In this document: positions 1 to 11,210 of the stretch, in pieces
Position numbering within the stretch: the stretch's first letter is position 1
Layout: every line of letters begins with the position of its first letter
Assembly (NCBI GenBank): GCA_009599575.1
Contig: VWND01000064.1
Coordinates: 620,001-684,000 of the forward strand
Length of the DNA: 64,000 nt
Source: Blumeriella jaapii
Taxonomy: Eukaryota > Ascomycota > Leotiomycetes > Helotiales > Drepanopezizaceae
Reading direction: 5' to 3'
The notes under the pieces: generated by a model
What the model was told of the DNA's origin: nothing
Database searches by the model: none
Seen by the model: only the letters and a program-made list of their open reading frames with translations
Position numbers and translations under genes: made by a program

Positions 1-550
1 TGCCACCTCTCCATCAAGATCAGCCTGAAGCTGTGAGGAGCCTCCAATGGATGGATGAACGTTCAAGGCCGTCCCCGGATTTTGGATGGGGCCTGGTCCA
101 AGCTCACTTGCGAACTCACCTTCGCCTCCACTTTCTTGACAGGACCTGCATTCCTCTTCCCAATCGCATCGCATCACATCACAACCGCCGACAATCTGTG
201 ATTGTGACCAGCTCTCGAACGCGAAATCTCTCCGCTCTCCATAGCTTCCGTCTGCGCCTCGCCGGCGTGGTAGTTCCAGGGAGGTTCCTGCGCCGGCTCT
301 GGGACGCGCTTCCTATCCGTTCGCGCCATCTCCGAGATCCGATAAGGAGAAAGTTGACCGACCATTCTTTGTCTTCGCGGCTCTGCTTCTTGCACATCAC
401 AACCCTCGCGCCAGTACACATTTCCACCGGTGGCGTCTCTCTCGCGCGCGCGCTCAGCGGCATCTTTCCCCGGCGACTTTGGCGGCATGTACTGCTGCGA
501 AAGTGGAGCGGATCAGAGCGAAGGAACAGAAAATCGGCGAATTCAGCACG
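1..550. other. 5' flank of the JmjC gene; possible upstream coding exon
   Basis: No separate gene is recognisable here. The reading frame of the JmjC gene stays open upstream of its first ATG (551) back through about position 479 and reads protein-like (AAKVERIRAKEQK), so the true start may lie in an upstream exon within this stretch. I could not place a convincing donor or upstream ATG. The rest is CT-rich sequence compatible with a promoter or 5' UTR. Confidence 0.4.
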
Positions 551-3500
551 ATGCCTTCTCAGACCCATCCGCAGGCACAATTTGTTCCAATCCCCCCCAA
601 CTTCGATCTCGCCGCTCTGGTCGATAGTTCCGACAACTTCGACTATGTCACTAGGCTGTCAACGGAGAAGCTGAAGGAGCACTCGATACAAAGTTTCGAA
701 GCTCTCATATTGGCGGTTGTCATCCAAACCGGAAAGCCGCTCGTGATCGAAAACTGGGGCGATAGCCTTCCACCGTGGCTCTTCAACAGAGATTGGCTGG
801 AGGCCAGCCTGGGGACCAAAGGTGGGCTGTCTTTCACGCCGGGCAGAGACTCCTACTGACTTCAACACCCCAGCTGAACAGGTTCGAGACATTCCAAATG
901 AAATCAATATCCCAATGACCGTGGGCCATTACCTGAGGTCCATGAACCAGCTCACAAACCAGTTTACCAAGGACAACTATCGCGACCCTAAACGCCAACG
1001 ACTCTACTTGAAGGATATCGACTGCCCGGATGCCTGGGCGGAGCAATTGAAGTCAACGATACCCGAGTGTATTTACTATCTGAACGAATGCATTGAATCG
1101 CGGACCGGAGGTGATGGGGCAATCCTAGAACCCAACGAGTACGGCCAGATGCGGTATGGGAAAGGTGTTGCGCCTGCTGGTGACTTGATGAGCAGTCTTC
1201 CCCCCGAGATGCGGGCCCTCAACATGATGTGCTACATTGGACACGAAGGAACGTATACGCCTGCTCACCGAGAGATGTGCGCCACTCTCGGTCACAATAT
1301 CATGGTTGAAGCGTCCAAAGACGAAGGAGGCGAGAACGAAGGGAGCGCGATCTGGTTTATGACAGAGACGAAGGAACGCGAGCTGGTGTCCGAGTACTTT
1401 CTATCTATGTTGGGCCATGATATCGAGGTCGAGAAGCATTTCGCCCAGGTCAACGCTTGGAAGAAGGCACCTTTCAACGTCTATGTGGTCGAGCAAAGAG
1501 TGGGAGATTTGATTCTTATTCCGCCACTGGCTCCGCATCAAGTCTGGAATCGCGGTACTCGTACTATGAAGGTCGCGTGGAACAGAACGACTGTCGATAC
1601 GCTCGAGTTAGCTTTGCACGAGGCCCTACCACGCGGCCGCTTAGTTTGCAGAGATGAGCAGTACAAGTGCAAAGCTATCGTCTACTATACTCTTCTGAAG
1701 TACTACAATCTACTCCAACGGGACACAATCGAGCCAAAGATGTGGAAGTACGGTAGGGCTAAGCAACTTCTTGAGGATTTCCGACGACTTTTCTCGTTGT
1801 ATCAGGAGATCCTGGTCAGTGAAATGTTCTCGCCAAGGCTCCCAGAGGAGTCGGAGGTCGAAATGGTCCCATTTGATTCAAACGTCACCTGTTCCTACTG
1901 CCGTCTGAACATCTTCAATAGATTCTTGACCTGCAAGTCCTGCATCTTGTACGGTCCTAACGGTGAGGAGGAAACCTACGACATATGCATGGACTGCTAC
2001 GCCATGGGCCGCTCTTGCGCCTGTATTTCGGATTTGTCCTGGGTCGAGCAGTGGGACTGGAACGTCCTCGTCCACAACTATGAAGATTGGCGAGGCATCG
2101 TTGTTCAATTTGACGGTTTTTTCGATACCATGAGATCGCCACAAGTTCTCGACGTTGCGAGGAAGAGATACGGCAAGAAGCCAATCGCCGAAGTTTGTCA
2201 AGAGCAGCTGAGGCGTAGGCCGTGGATCGACATTACGAAGCCGAAGGAGCCGACTCCTGTGTTGTCTGATGTCGAGGTTGACGTGGACGACGAGGGACGT
2301 GCCAAGCGCCCCAAGAGAGGCAAGAAAGCCACCAAAAGGAAGAACAGACTCTCTGCAATCAAAGGCAAGACCCATCCGTGTCACATCTGCTTCCATCAGG
2401 AATGGGACTGGAAGCTTGCGTTTTGCACAACCTGTTCTACTGCCTACTGTTACGGCGTACTGTGGCGCGCCTTCGATCTCATGCCCCAAGCAGTGATGGA
2501 AGACAAGGACTGGCAGTGTCCTAGGTGTCTCAAGATCTGCTCGTGTTCAAAATGTCGCAAGTGTGCCGTGCAGACTCCTTACAAGCCGAAGGGGACCCTC
2601 CTTGGACATGACACCCGAAAGGTTGCCGATTTCCGAAGTGTCGAAAGTCTAGTAGATTTTTCGAAAACCAATCTCGTTTGGCTGAAGGACGACAATGCCG
2701 AAAACCCGCAGAAGTCTGGACGAATGCTGAGGCTGAAAGAAAAAGCCGAAGCCGAGAAAGCCAGAGCTGATTTGGACGATCAGGGCTATCTGGCCAACGA
2801 TGCAGATGGAGACCCTTTTGTGTCTAGTAACGATCAGGATGCACACAGAATACAAGATCTAGATCCGTCGCTACGCGACCCAGTACCAGAGACTTCGGAC
2901 GCTAATGGTAATGCCAACGAGAATGCTCATCTCGGAGCAGATTATGATCCACCCCCGTTGTACACGCCTAGTGATTTCGCGGCCAATGACAACATGGGCG
3001 AGGACATCCAGAACGCTTGGATGCACGGCAACAACTACAACTTTGAAGAGTTTTACGCTGAAAATCCACAACCTGCGAGCTATCCAGCACGTCTACTCGC
3101 ACCTGTTGCGTCCATGGTCTCTCAGACCCCGACTTCTGCACCAGCACCCGTCAATTCTGCCAGGCCTCCTGAGTCTTCTCAAGTTACTGAACCGTCTGAT
3201 CCGGATCCGTCTCACGTAGGCCAGGAGCGTATGATGGGTATTGGTTATTATCAGCAAGGTGACGGCATTGATAGCATTCTGTTCGACCCACCCAATGCGA
3301 CTGGTACTCCCGAGCAGCCTCCCCAGCCTGCTTCATCTGCACAGAACCCCGTCTTGTCTCTCTTCGATCTTCGAGATCCTGCCATGCAACCCTCGGAGAT
3401 CAAGAAGCGAAAACGACCTGGCGATGACGACGAGGGAGAGGAAGAATTCTTTGCATCCAAGCGGCAGAAAATGCTTGCCCTGACCAAGAAGCACAAGTCT

Positions 3501-4886
3501 GAGGCCGAGAATGTGTTGTCGGATATCGCAGTACCAGAAAAGCGTCTTCCCCGTCGAACTACATGCAAGCCTCAAACCTACACCGATCTCGGCGAAGATG
3601 CCATTCCTCCCGAAGAGGAAGCAGCAAATCTCATTCCGGCCTATTCCTACGAGCCTAGGCCTCCAAAGGCTGCTAAGCACAACGACGATTTGGAGCTTGC
3701 TGCCCAAGCAATGAGCAACTTGGATAAGCCCAAGGGCCGGAGGGGTAGGCCTAAAGTCTCTCCCAAGACGAATACGATCAAAACGCCGCGCAATTCAGCT
3801 TGGCTTGCTCGAAAAGAGGCGGACAACGAATCGGATGTGGACTTTTCTGCTGGTTTGCCCAGGCGGACGAGAACAAAACGGACAGACATCGAGACGGGTG
3901 CTTCGCCATCTAACTCGGAAGCGGCTGAGATCTCATCAGAAGCCGGATCAGGCAGTGATGGTGAGGCCGCCGCAGTGGACCACAGCAATATCGAAGCCGA
4001 CAAGGACAGCCTCTTTGGAGAACCTCTGGAACGCGAGAATAGTGAAGATGGTTCCGAAGTACCCGAAGCTGTTCGGTCGTGTAGTGAGCACGAGGAATCT
4101 ACGGAGCCACTACCGAAGTCCAGACCAGCACCGGAAGATCTCAAAATCGCTGCGAAGCCCACGCCCAAGCGTAGAGGTAGACCTCCCCGTGAGCGACACG
4201 ATGACCCAGCCTCTGAAGTGGGAGATAAGCCCACGCCCAAGCGTAGAGGCAGACCTCCCCGTGAGCGACACGATGACCCAGCCTCTAAAGTGGGAGACAA
4301 GCCCACGCCCAAGCGCAGAGGCAGACCTCCCAAGCCTCTCCCACCAACTGATACCCGATCGCCTTCGCCACCAGTCTTTACTGCCCCCAAGATGATGTCG
4401 TTGAAGGAGAGAATGGCTCTGAAGGGCAGATCGTTCAAGATCGTTGCGAAACCAAAGGGAACAGTGGCTACTTCGTCCAGACCTTCAAGTTCTCGCAGCA
4501 CTACGTCAACTATGCCGAAGTCCATTTCGAAGCAATCTTCCATTGTAATCTTGGTGCCTGTCACTAGAGACCAGACACGGCCAACACGAACCAGCTCAGA
4601 AGACTCACTAGCTACTTCCGCTATGTCGAGCAGCAAGACCACGTCTGGTTCTACTACGAGCTCTTCGACTACAGGCCCTGCGACTGCAAACCCTTCCAAT
4701 TCAGGTCTTTTGACTTCTAGCCCGCCGCAAACCTCGGGTTCAAGTGCGCCAGTACGAAAAGGCCCAACAGTAGTCCGCTTGATGAGTGTCGATTCGGAAT
4801 ACGATGAGAATAACACTCCATCATCAGAACCAAAAAGCCTGCAGTCGGGAGACGAATCATCCTCAGATGAAGATTTTTCCTGCTAA
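551..4886 (+). CDS. JmjC-domain protein with 4CXXC_R1 zinc finger and AT-hooks
   Basis: A chromatin-type Fe(II)/2-oxoglutarate dioxygenase-like protein, probably nuclear. One 52-nt intron (822..873) joins exon 1 to a long exon, giving about 1,427 residues from the ATG at 551. The JmjC fold covers roughly residues 120-335. Candidate iron ligands are H222, E224 (motif AHRE) and H312 (APHQVWN). A first cysteine cluster lies near residues 430-475. A zf-4CXXC_R1-type cluster (CHICFHQE... CPRCLKICSCSKC) lies near 590-665. The C-terminal half is disordered and charged, with four RGRP AT-hook cores near residues 1047, 1191, 1215 and 1239, the last three in a 24-residue tandem repeat. Histone demethylation is the family expectation, but substrate cannot be read from sequence. 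The N-terminus is uncertain because the frame is open upstream of 551. It is convergent with HAS1. Confidence 0.85.
4155..4331 (+). repeat. 72-bp tandem repeat encoding AT-hooks
   Basis: Two full units (4155..4226 and 4227..4298) and a 33-nt partial third unit. Each unit encodes KPTPKRRGRPP followed by an acidic/polar spacer, so copy number changes the number of AT-hooks by one without breaking the frame. Units 1 and 2 differ at only a few bases, suggesting recent duplication. Confidence 0.95.
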
Positions 4887-5601
4887 AGTATCGCCGAAGA
4901 AAATCCATGGTCAAACTGCCGTAAGGGGACGACCGGCAGGAAATGCAGCGAGACAAGGTGGGCGATCTCTCGGAGGAGTCCGACACTGACATCTGCACGT
5001 TGTGGTCTTCCGGCGTGTTGGGACATTGGGTTTGGTATGTGGAGCGGCGAGGGACTTTAGCAGGAACTGGAGCTTGCCCCAATGTTAATTTGCAGGTCAG
5101 GTCCCTTTCGAGGTCCTGTTTCTCGTGTTGGTACATGTAGGTACGGCGAACAACCTTTTTCGTAGAGTTCGTCGCAATTCCCAAGGAAGCTGCAATGATC
5201 TTAACACATAGACTTATCACCAAGCCACATGTAGAATGCATTGCACATTTCTTACCTCCTGTGAATAGTCCCATCCCATCCCATTCCACGGTATGTATCC
5301 CGGATAGGAAACCACGCGTAGGATTTGCAAGCGTAGATATGAACATATAGTACTTCCATACTGTAAGCTCGAGTCGATTTCGGCAAGAACGTCCCGACGA
5401 TCTGGGAACATCACGAATGTGCTCAAGCAATTGCAATCAACCTTTTTCTTTTTTCCCCTACCAAAGACAGTACGCCTTAAAGCCACGGATTGCTACACAC
5501 AACGCCTGCAATGTATGTTGCAGGGTACCGGTATCTCTCGCCCGTCCCTTCAAGCTCTACATAGGTACCTACCGCAACCACACACAACACGAAAATCTCG
5601 C
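4887..5601. other. Convergent 3' intergenic region
   Basis: Lies between the stop codons of the JmjC gene and HAS1. I see no ORF with family features and no RNA gene. It presumably holds both 3' UTRs and polyadenylation signals. Confidence 0.6.
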
Positions 5602-7605
5602 TTAATACGTGCCCCTTTTCTTGAAGCTGCCGCCCTGCTTCGGCTGGCTCCCGTACGCCCTCCGCCCGGGCGTCTTCTTGTCGCGGCTCATGCTCGCTCC
5701 CAGCGTCAGGTCGACCCTCGGCGGCGCGTTGAAGCCGAAGCTCTTGGCCACCTTGACCAGGTCCAGCTTGTGCACGTCGAAGATGGTGCGCAGGCTGTGA
5801 CTCGAGTAGGCCTGCAGGTAGCTGCGGTAGCCGTCCTTGGCGCTCTTGTTGAGGTAGTAGTTCTGCGAGATGAGCTTCTCGAGCTGCGACTGCACGTTGA
5901 CGATCTTCTTGGCCGGGAAGTCGAACTCGACGACGGGCACGCGCGCCGTCTTGAGGTGCGCGAGGAAGCCGACTTCCGACGGCTGCAGGAACATCAGGGA
6001 GCGCCCTTTGCCGTTGGAGCCTCGTGCCGTGCGGCCGACGCGGTGGATGTAGTCCCGTGGGTCGTCGGGCGGGTCAAATTGCACGATCCAGTCTACGGCT
6101 GGGATCTGTTTTCATAAGTATGGTATCATCAGATTAGAGGCAGGGGGAGGATTGAGAAGACGTACGTCTAATCCTCTAGCAGCAACATCTGTGCAGATGA
6201 GCGTTCCTTGCTTGGCATTGATGAACTCGAAAAAGGTGTTAGTGCGCTTCTGCTGCTTCTGCTTGCCGTGCAGGTCTAGGACGGGAAGGTCGATGTAGTT
6301 GAGGAGCTCGGCGTAATACTTTACGCAGGCACAGCTGGACAGGAAGACGATGACCTTTTTCTTGAGGTTGCGCTTGAGGAAGGAGAAGAGGAGGAGGAAG
6401 CGCTTGTCTTCGTCGCACACGACATAGCCTTGCTCGAGGCCTTCGACAGTGCTGTGCTCCTTTTGGTTGTCAACGTTGATGTACAGGGGTCCGGCGCGGA
6501 GGGATATTCGGGCTAGATCCTCAACTTTGGTGGTTTGTGTTGCTGAGAAGAGCATTGTTCTGTTTGACGTCAGCTTGTACTCCTCGTGTGTGATTTCGTT
6601 TCAGAAAGCAAAGACACTATCATTGTTCTTCGCCGAGAGTAGAATCACATACTGTCTCTCTCCTTTCGGCAGTATCTTGACAATCTGTCTCATTTCATCC
6701 TCGAAACCAATTTCCAAGATTCGGTCCGCCTCGTCAATGATCAAAGCTTTCAAGTTCTTGAACACGAATCCTTGGGTATTCTGGAGATGATCGAGTAATC
6801 GTCCTGGCGTGGCAACAATTAGGTTAACACCCTTTGCGAGCTTCTCGGCCTCCGCTCTTCTGTTTGCTCCTCCGATTACGATTCCATAGGTCTGCGAGTG
6901 ATTCGCCATGAGCTCCCGAGCGACACCAAAAATCTGGAGAGCCAGTTCTCTCGTCGGAGAAACAACAATGACACCGGTTCCGTTTCTAGGCTTGAACTTC
7001 AGCGCATTGAGCATCTCAACAGCGGGGATCAGGAAAGCCAGAGTCTTTCCGGACCCGGTCTTCGCAGCTCCTAGCACATCTCTTCCCGCAAGCAAAGGCG
7101 GTATCGCTCGCTGTTGGATTTCCGTCATCGATTCGTATCCCATTCCCTCGATAGCTTTCATGGTCTTTTCAGACAGGTTCAACTCGGTGAAATTCTTGGC
7201 CTGGACTCCGGTATCTGGTAACGAGAGGTTCGTATCTGCCAACGCGCCTTCGGCCAAATCTGCTGAGCCATCTCCCAAGTCTTCCTCATCTTCGTCCTCC
7301 CATTGAGCGTCTACGGCAACTTCTGCTTCCGGAACTTCATCTTCGGCAGCCTCGTCGGGCTTCTCCAGAACAGGCTCTTCTTCAACGGCCTTGCCCTCAT
7401 TTTCGGATAGGTGAGCCTTCTTTGCCTTCTTGCGCGCCTTCTCCTCGGACTTCTCCTCCTTCGATCGCTTCTTCTTCACGATGGGCTCGGCCTCTTCGAT
7501 CGCAGGGCTTGCGTCCTTCGTCGCAGCTACGGCATCTGTTTTTCCGGCCTTGGTGCTGCCATGTTTCCTCTTGCGCTTCTTGCTATGTAGCTCGGTGGTG
7601 TTCAT
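5602..7605 (-). CDS. HAS1: DEAD-box ATP-dependent RNA helicase HAS1
   Basis: Nucleolar RNA helicase needed for 40S and 60S ribosome biogenesis (established for yeast Has1). Three exons, 7605..6653, 6559..6166 and 6105..5602, encode about 616 residues. The introns (6560..6652, 93 nt; 6106..6165, 60 nt) have canonical ends and restore QTMLFSAT and RGLDIPAVDW. The N-terminus is Lys-rich then acidic, as in fungal Has1. Helicase motifs are in order: Q motif region, [49 protein letters not shown]. The C-terminal DUF4217-like region ([21 protein letters not shown]) and basic GSFKKRGTY tail fit Has1 rather than other DEAD-box proteins. The start at 7605 ([13 protein letters not shown]) is chosen over an upstream in-frame ATG because it begins the basic tail typical of the family. 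Confidence 0.95.
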
Positions 7606-9060
7606 TATTGCGTGTGGTTTATCGATCAGTCCTTCGAGCCTCGTCAAGCTGGTGTAGAAGATTTCAACTTTACATTTTTTTTGGACGCTAGCCAAGCTTG
7701 CGCTAACGCTATCGATAAGAGATACTTCAAGTCAGGTGATCAGGCTCTCTTGGAATTCCGCTGAGGGAGCCCCATTTATTCTTAAGTACAGTAATTACGC
7801 TGTCCAGTTGTGACGAAGTATACGGCATTCGGGTGTTCCCAGTCTACGTGAGCAGCTTAATTAGTAGTCAAAAGTCTGCAGATTCGAGCCAAAATAATAT
7901 TTCTTCGTGGCTTCAACATGGTTAGTACTTGTATGAATAGGTGATACCTTGATGGGCAGGTCAAGAGTACAATACAGGTAGCTTCCCCCCAACTTGACTG
8001 ACCGATCACCTCTTCCTACCGTGCCTATCTCATGCGCATATATCTTCATTCCCAATGAGCCATCTTATGTGTTACCGCGCGGCTTCCAAGGCAGAACATT
8101 TCGAAGCTCAGGACAAGCATGTGCTGAGATGGGAAACTCACATATGCAAGCAATTTCTTTCACACTTGGAAGAACAATCTTCATCGGGATCCTGCTTTAT
8201 TTCATGTAGCTGTCAAACTCTGAGCTGTCTGTTTTCTCTTTGCGTTTGAAGCATTCTTCTATTCTCTCCGTAAATCGATTTTACGCACTCACGTCGTTCT
8301 CAATCAAGTCTACCCTCCTTTTCTTGTACCATGCTGCTTTTGAGACTTTGCACTCCGTCTGCAATGCTCGGACAGATCTCGGGATGTTGCCCTCGGGCTG
8401 CATGTTTATCTGCCTACCGTCTCAGACGGCTCATGCCTCGGGAAGGATACAAGTTCCATTGCTCCGATCGCTCGCTCACTGTATTAAGCATGGGTGGGGC
8501 TACCCCGCCAATATGTGGGAGGATGGCATTCGATGTGCGGTCATGGCTGGATGAATGAACTCCTGGACGGGAATAGCTGGTTGTACTTACGAGGTAGTAG
8601 TCGACGGACTATCACAACCCCTTCGTACGAATGATGAGAGGATCTACAGCCCGAGGAGCCCGGAGCAAAGCCTCCAAGATGCCGAAGCAGACTTTTGCCT
8701 CGATTCGAAGCATCGGCGATTGAAGGGAACCCAGAAGAGGAGGGATGGATGGCAAAGGCGACGAACAAGAACGAATGAAAGTTGAGAGGGGGTAGAGGTG
8801 TTGTTTGGTGAAAGCAAGAAAGCCGCACGCTATACACACCTCGCCCTACTCTGAATGGCTCGTGTCGAGTAGTAGAGAACTCGGGACTGTACCCCTCAGA
8901 CGATTAGCTCTTGAAGCAGACGTAACATCCAGACCCCCCCTTCTAACATCTCCGAGGAGCCGGACGTACCTATATAGGTAATGAGATATGCTCGATTATC
9001 TCTACTTCAATACAGTTACAAACCTGGAAACAAAACATCAAACTCCAGCAAACATTCATC
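7606..9060. other. Divergent intergenic region between HAS1 and the GFA gene
   Basis: About 1.45 kb with only short, unconserved open frames and no recognisable RNA gene. It should contain the promoters of both flanking genes. The only structured element noted is a 14-bp palindrome at 8967..8980, described separately. Confidence 0.5.
8967..8980. promoter_or_regulatory. Palindromic TATA-like element upstream of the GFA gene
   Basis: TACCTATATAGGTA is a perfect 14-bp palindrome with a TATATA core, about 80 bp before the ATG at 9061. Position and core fit a TATA box, although TACCTA/TAGGTA words also occur widely in the window's intergenic DNA, so it may be a chance member of that repeat background. 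Confidence 0.4.
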
Positions 9061-9578
9061 ATGACCGACAACGGAAAGTGTCACTGCGGCCAAACCGAAT
9101 GGACCGTCAAGCTCGTTGAGCGAGCCCACGTCCTGGTAATTACCTCTGGCACTCGCCTGGACATTCAGACGTATTGACGGCTGCAGTGCCATTGCGATAC
9201 CTGCAAGCAGCTGGGAGGCGGAACATACTCTCTGAACCAAATTGTCCCCAAGGAAAACATCAAAATCACCAAGGGCGAGTTGAAGACTTACAAATACCAA
9301 GGCGAATCAGGTATGTACCTCTCTCATGGATCCAATTCCAAAGTAACGTGCATTCGCTTATCCGGGGCCCAGGCAAATACGTCAGCTGCTTCTACTGCCC
9401 TAACTGCACTTCGCACGTATATCACCACCAGGAGGTCATGGGCAACGACATCGTGGTCCGCACCATTCTGCTCGAGAACGGGAAGGACTTGCCGCCAGGA
9501 GCTGAGATCTTTGGGAAGGCGAGATTGCCGTGGGAGAAGGAGGTTGCGCAGACTTTTGCTGTCATGCCTCCTTCGTAA
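9061..9578 (+). CDS. GFA-family zinc enzyme (glutathione-dependent formaldehyde-activating type)
   Basis: Small zinc-binding protein of the GFA/CENP-V fold, 134 residues. Three exons (9061..9135, 9187..9310, 9373..9578) are joined by introns of 51 and 62 nt with GTAATT and GTATGT donors. The zinc ligands are visible as KCHCGQ at the N-terminus, CHCDTCKQLGGG at the exon 1-2 junction, and CPNCTSH in exon 3, the usual GFA pattern. The founding member of the family was reported to condense formaldehyde with glutathione, but most fungal paralogues have unknown substrates, so only the family is assigned. It is probably cytosolic, with no signal peptide. It lies tail-to-tail with ERV25. Confidence 0.9.
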
Positions 9579-10129
9579 AGACAGCCATCTGTTTCTTGAG
9601 ATAGTGCGAATATACGTATCTTGAGATCAATACTCAATGAGCATCAAGTAGCGCTTCTCCGAAATTGTGAGACGGCATGGCCAAAGACCCCAAAGTTACG
9701 AGCTGCTCCAGGGTATCAATTGATCGCTGTGATTGTTTTTTGCTATTGAAATTATGAACTTATTGTCTTGAAGAGTTGGGTGACTGACTGCTGTGGCACG
9801 AAGATGAATCTAGTGGAGCATAAAGTGAGTACTTGCTGCTGCATCTAAACTCGTGATAGCTTTCAAGAGAGTACATATTTGATCTCAAATATTCGATCTA
9901 AGGCACCCCTCTATCCATTTCATCATGCGAGACACGATGCTCCGTTTGACGACGCTGTCCACATCCCGAATGTGATACCGCCCATCACATGACTGGCAAA
10001 AACAGTGCTTTTCCGACCCGTCATCGAAGTGTCAAGATGTACCTCTTTATTGTAGTCGCTAATAACACACGGCTGTTGCCGTACAAAGATGTACCAGGCG
10101 CCGGGAGAGCCTTATTCTCGTCGAATGAC
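9579..10129. other. Convergent 3' region of the GFA gene and ERV25
   Basis: About 550 bp between two stop codons. I see nothing beyond presumed 3' UTRs. Confidence 0.5.
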
Positions 10130-10967
10130 TTAAATAAGATGCTTCGATCTATGTAACATATTAGCAATCCATCCATAGCCGTCGTTTGCAAATTGGGGAC
10201 ATGCCTGAAATACGCCCGCAAATAGATGACCTGCCACGCCCCGAGTGCAACTAGCAATCCCATTGTGCTAAACGCAAACCACTTCACTCGGGTATTCGTG
10301 CTCTCATTCGTATCTCTGAGCTTTTGCTCACGGGTTCGAAGGTAATCCATCTCAGCGACAATCTCCGCAACCACATCCTCCATGCGCCGTAACTCGGTCT
10401 CGACTGGCTTGAGCTTCTCAGTTGCTTGGACAGCGGACCAATCCTTCGCGTCGGCACCAATGTCGATGTCGAGTTCGACATGGCGGTATGGATTGGCTAG
10501 TCCGTGAGCTGGGTGTTACACGTTAGCATCAAGTTTAACTGCCTTGCTTCTGATGAGCCTTGGTTATTGACCTACTGCCAGAAAAGTAGTTCTCGAAGCA
10601 GACGTCAAAAGCAGCATCAGCATGAGACGTAAACGCCATTCGCTTCTCGCCCACTACGTCCTTCGGGCGTCCGTACTCGTTCCCAACCGCATCCTTGATC
10701 TGAAATTGACCGTAAGTTTTATTCCCCCGACGCGTATCCTCCAACGCGACTCACATGCATGTTGAGAACCATCCCGTCGCCTTTCGTCCCATCCACTGTG
10801 GCCGTTACCACAACCAGCGTATCTTTGGCCACGAAATTGCGAATGCACCTCTCCGACCTCCTATCACCCTTGCCGAAAGCCTCGATATCGAATTTGAGCG
10901 CTTGCGCACACGTAAGGAAGAACAGCACACTGCACAGCGTGCGCAGGACGGGTGGAAAGAAAGCCAT
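10130..10967 (-). CDS. ERV25: p24/emp24 family COPII cargo receptor Erv25
   Basis: Type I membrane protein of the ER-Golgi p24 complex that packages cargo into COPII vesicles (established for yeast Erv25). Four exons (10967..10755, 10699..10576, 10508..10205, 10148..10130) give 219 residues. It has a signal peptide ([13 protein letters not shown]), a GOLD domain with two cysteines (ERCIRNF and DVCFENYF), a coiled-coil neck ([17 protein letters not shown]...), one membrane segment ([20 protein letters not shown]) and the cytosolic tail YLRAYFRSKHLI. The tail is the family's COPI/COPII sorting signal. It is only obtained by splicing the last intron (10149..10204) at a GC donor (CAG|GCATGT), since the nearby GT would destroy the frame. 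The other introns are 55 and 67 nt with GT-AG ends. Confidence 0.93.
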
Positions 10968-11210
10968 ACTGACTGATTTTGCCGGGTCGTGAGTCAATAC
11001 CTGGCCGTCGCGAAGTTGATCAGGAGAAGCAGCCACGTCGGGTCGAAAGTTCCCATGCAAGGATTATCGGGTAAAGACCGGTAGTGAAGCATTGCCACGT
11101 GACTCAGCCGCCAATTCAGAGGTGACGGGATCGCGAGAGTTGGCTTTGACCTTGACGACGACCAAACCAACACCTCTAATCCCCAACTTGACAGTCAAAC
11201 ATCTGCGACA
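10968..11210. promoter_or_regulatory. Divergent promoter shared by ERV25 and U1-C
   Basis: Only 243 bp separate the two start codons, so both core promoters and 5' UTRs must fit here. I do not recognise a TATA box or a specific factor site. Confidence 0.6.

Noticed and set aside
33..674. 213-codon open frame at the left edge, plus strand
   Set aside because: Arg/Ser/Leu-rich composition without conserved features and overlapping the first JmjC exon in another frame; it looks like a chance frame in GC-rich DNA.
3647..4816. 389-codon minus-strand frame inside the JmjC gene
   Set aside because: Antisense shadow of the low-complexity C-terminal coding region; the plus-strand protein has clear domains.
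7870..7910. GATTCGAGCC word resembling a tRNA T-arm
   Set aside because: No A-box-like D-arm, anticodon stem or acceptor stem can be drawn around it.
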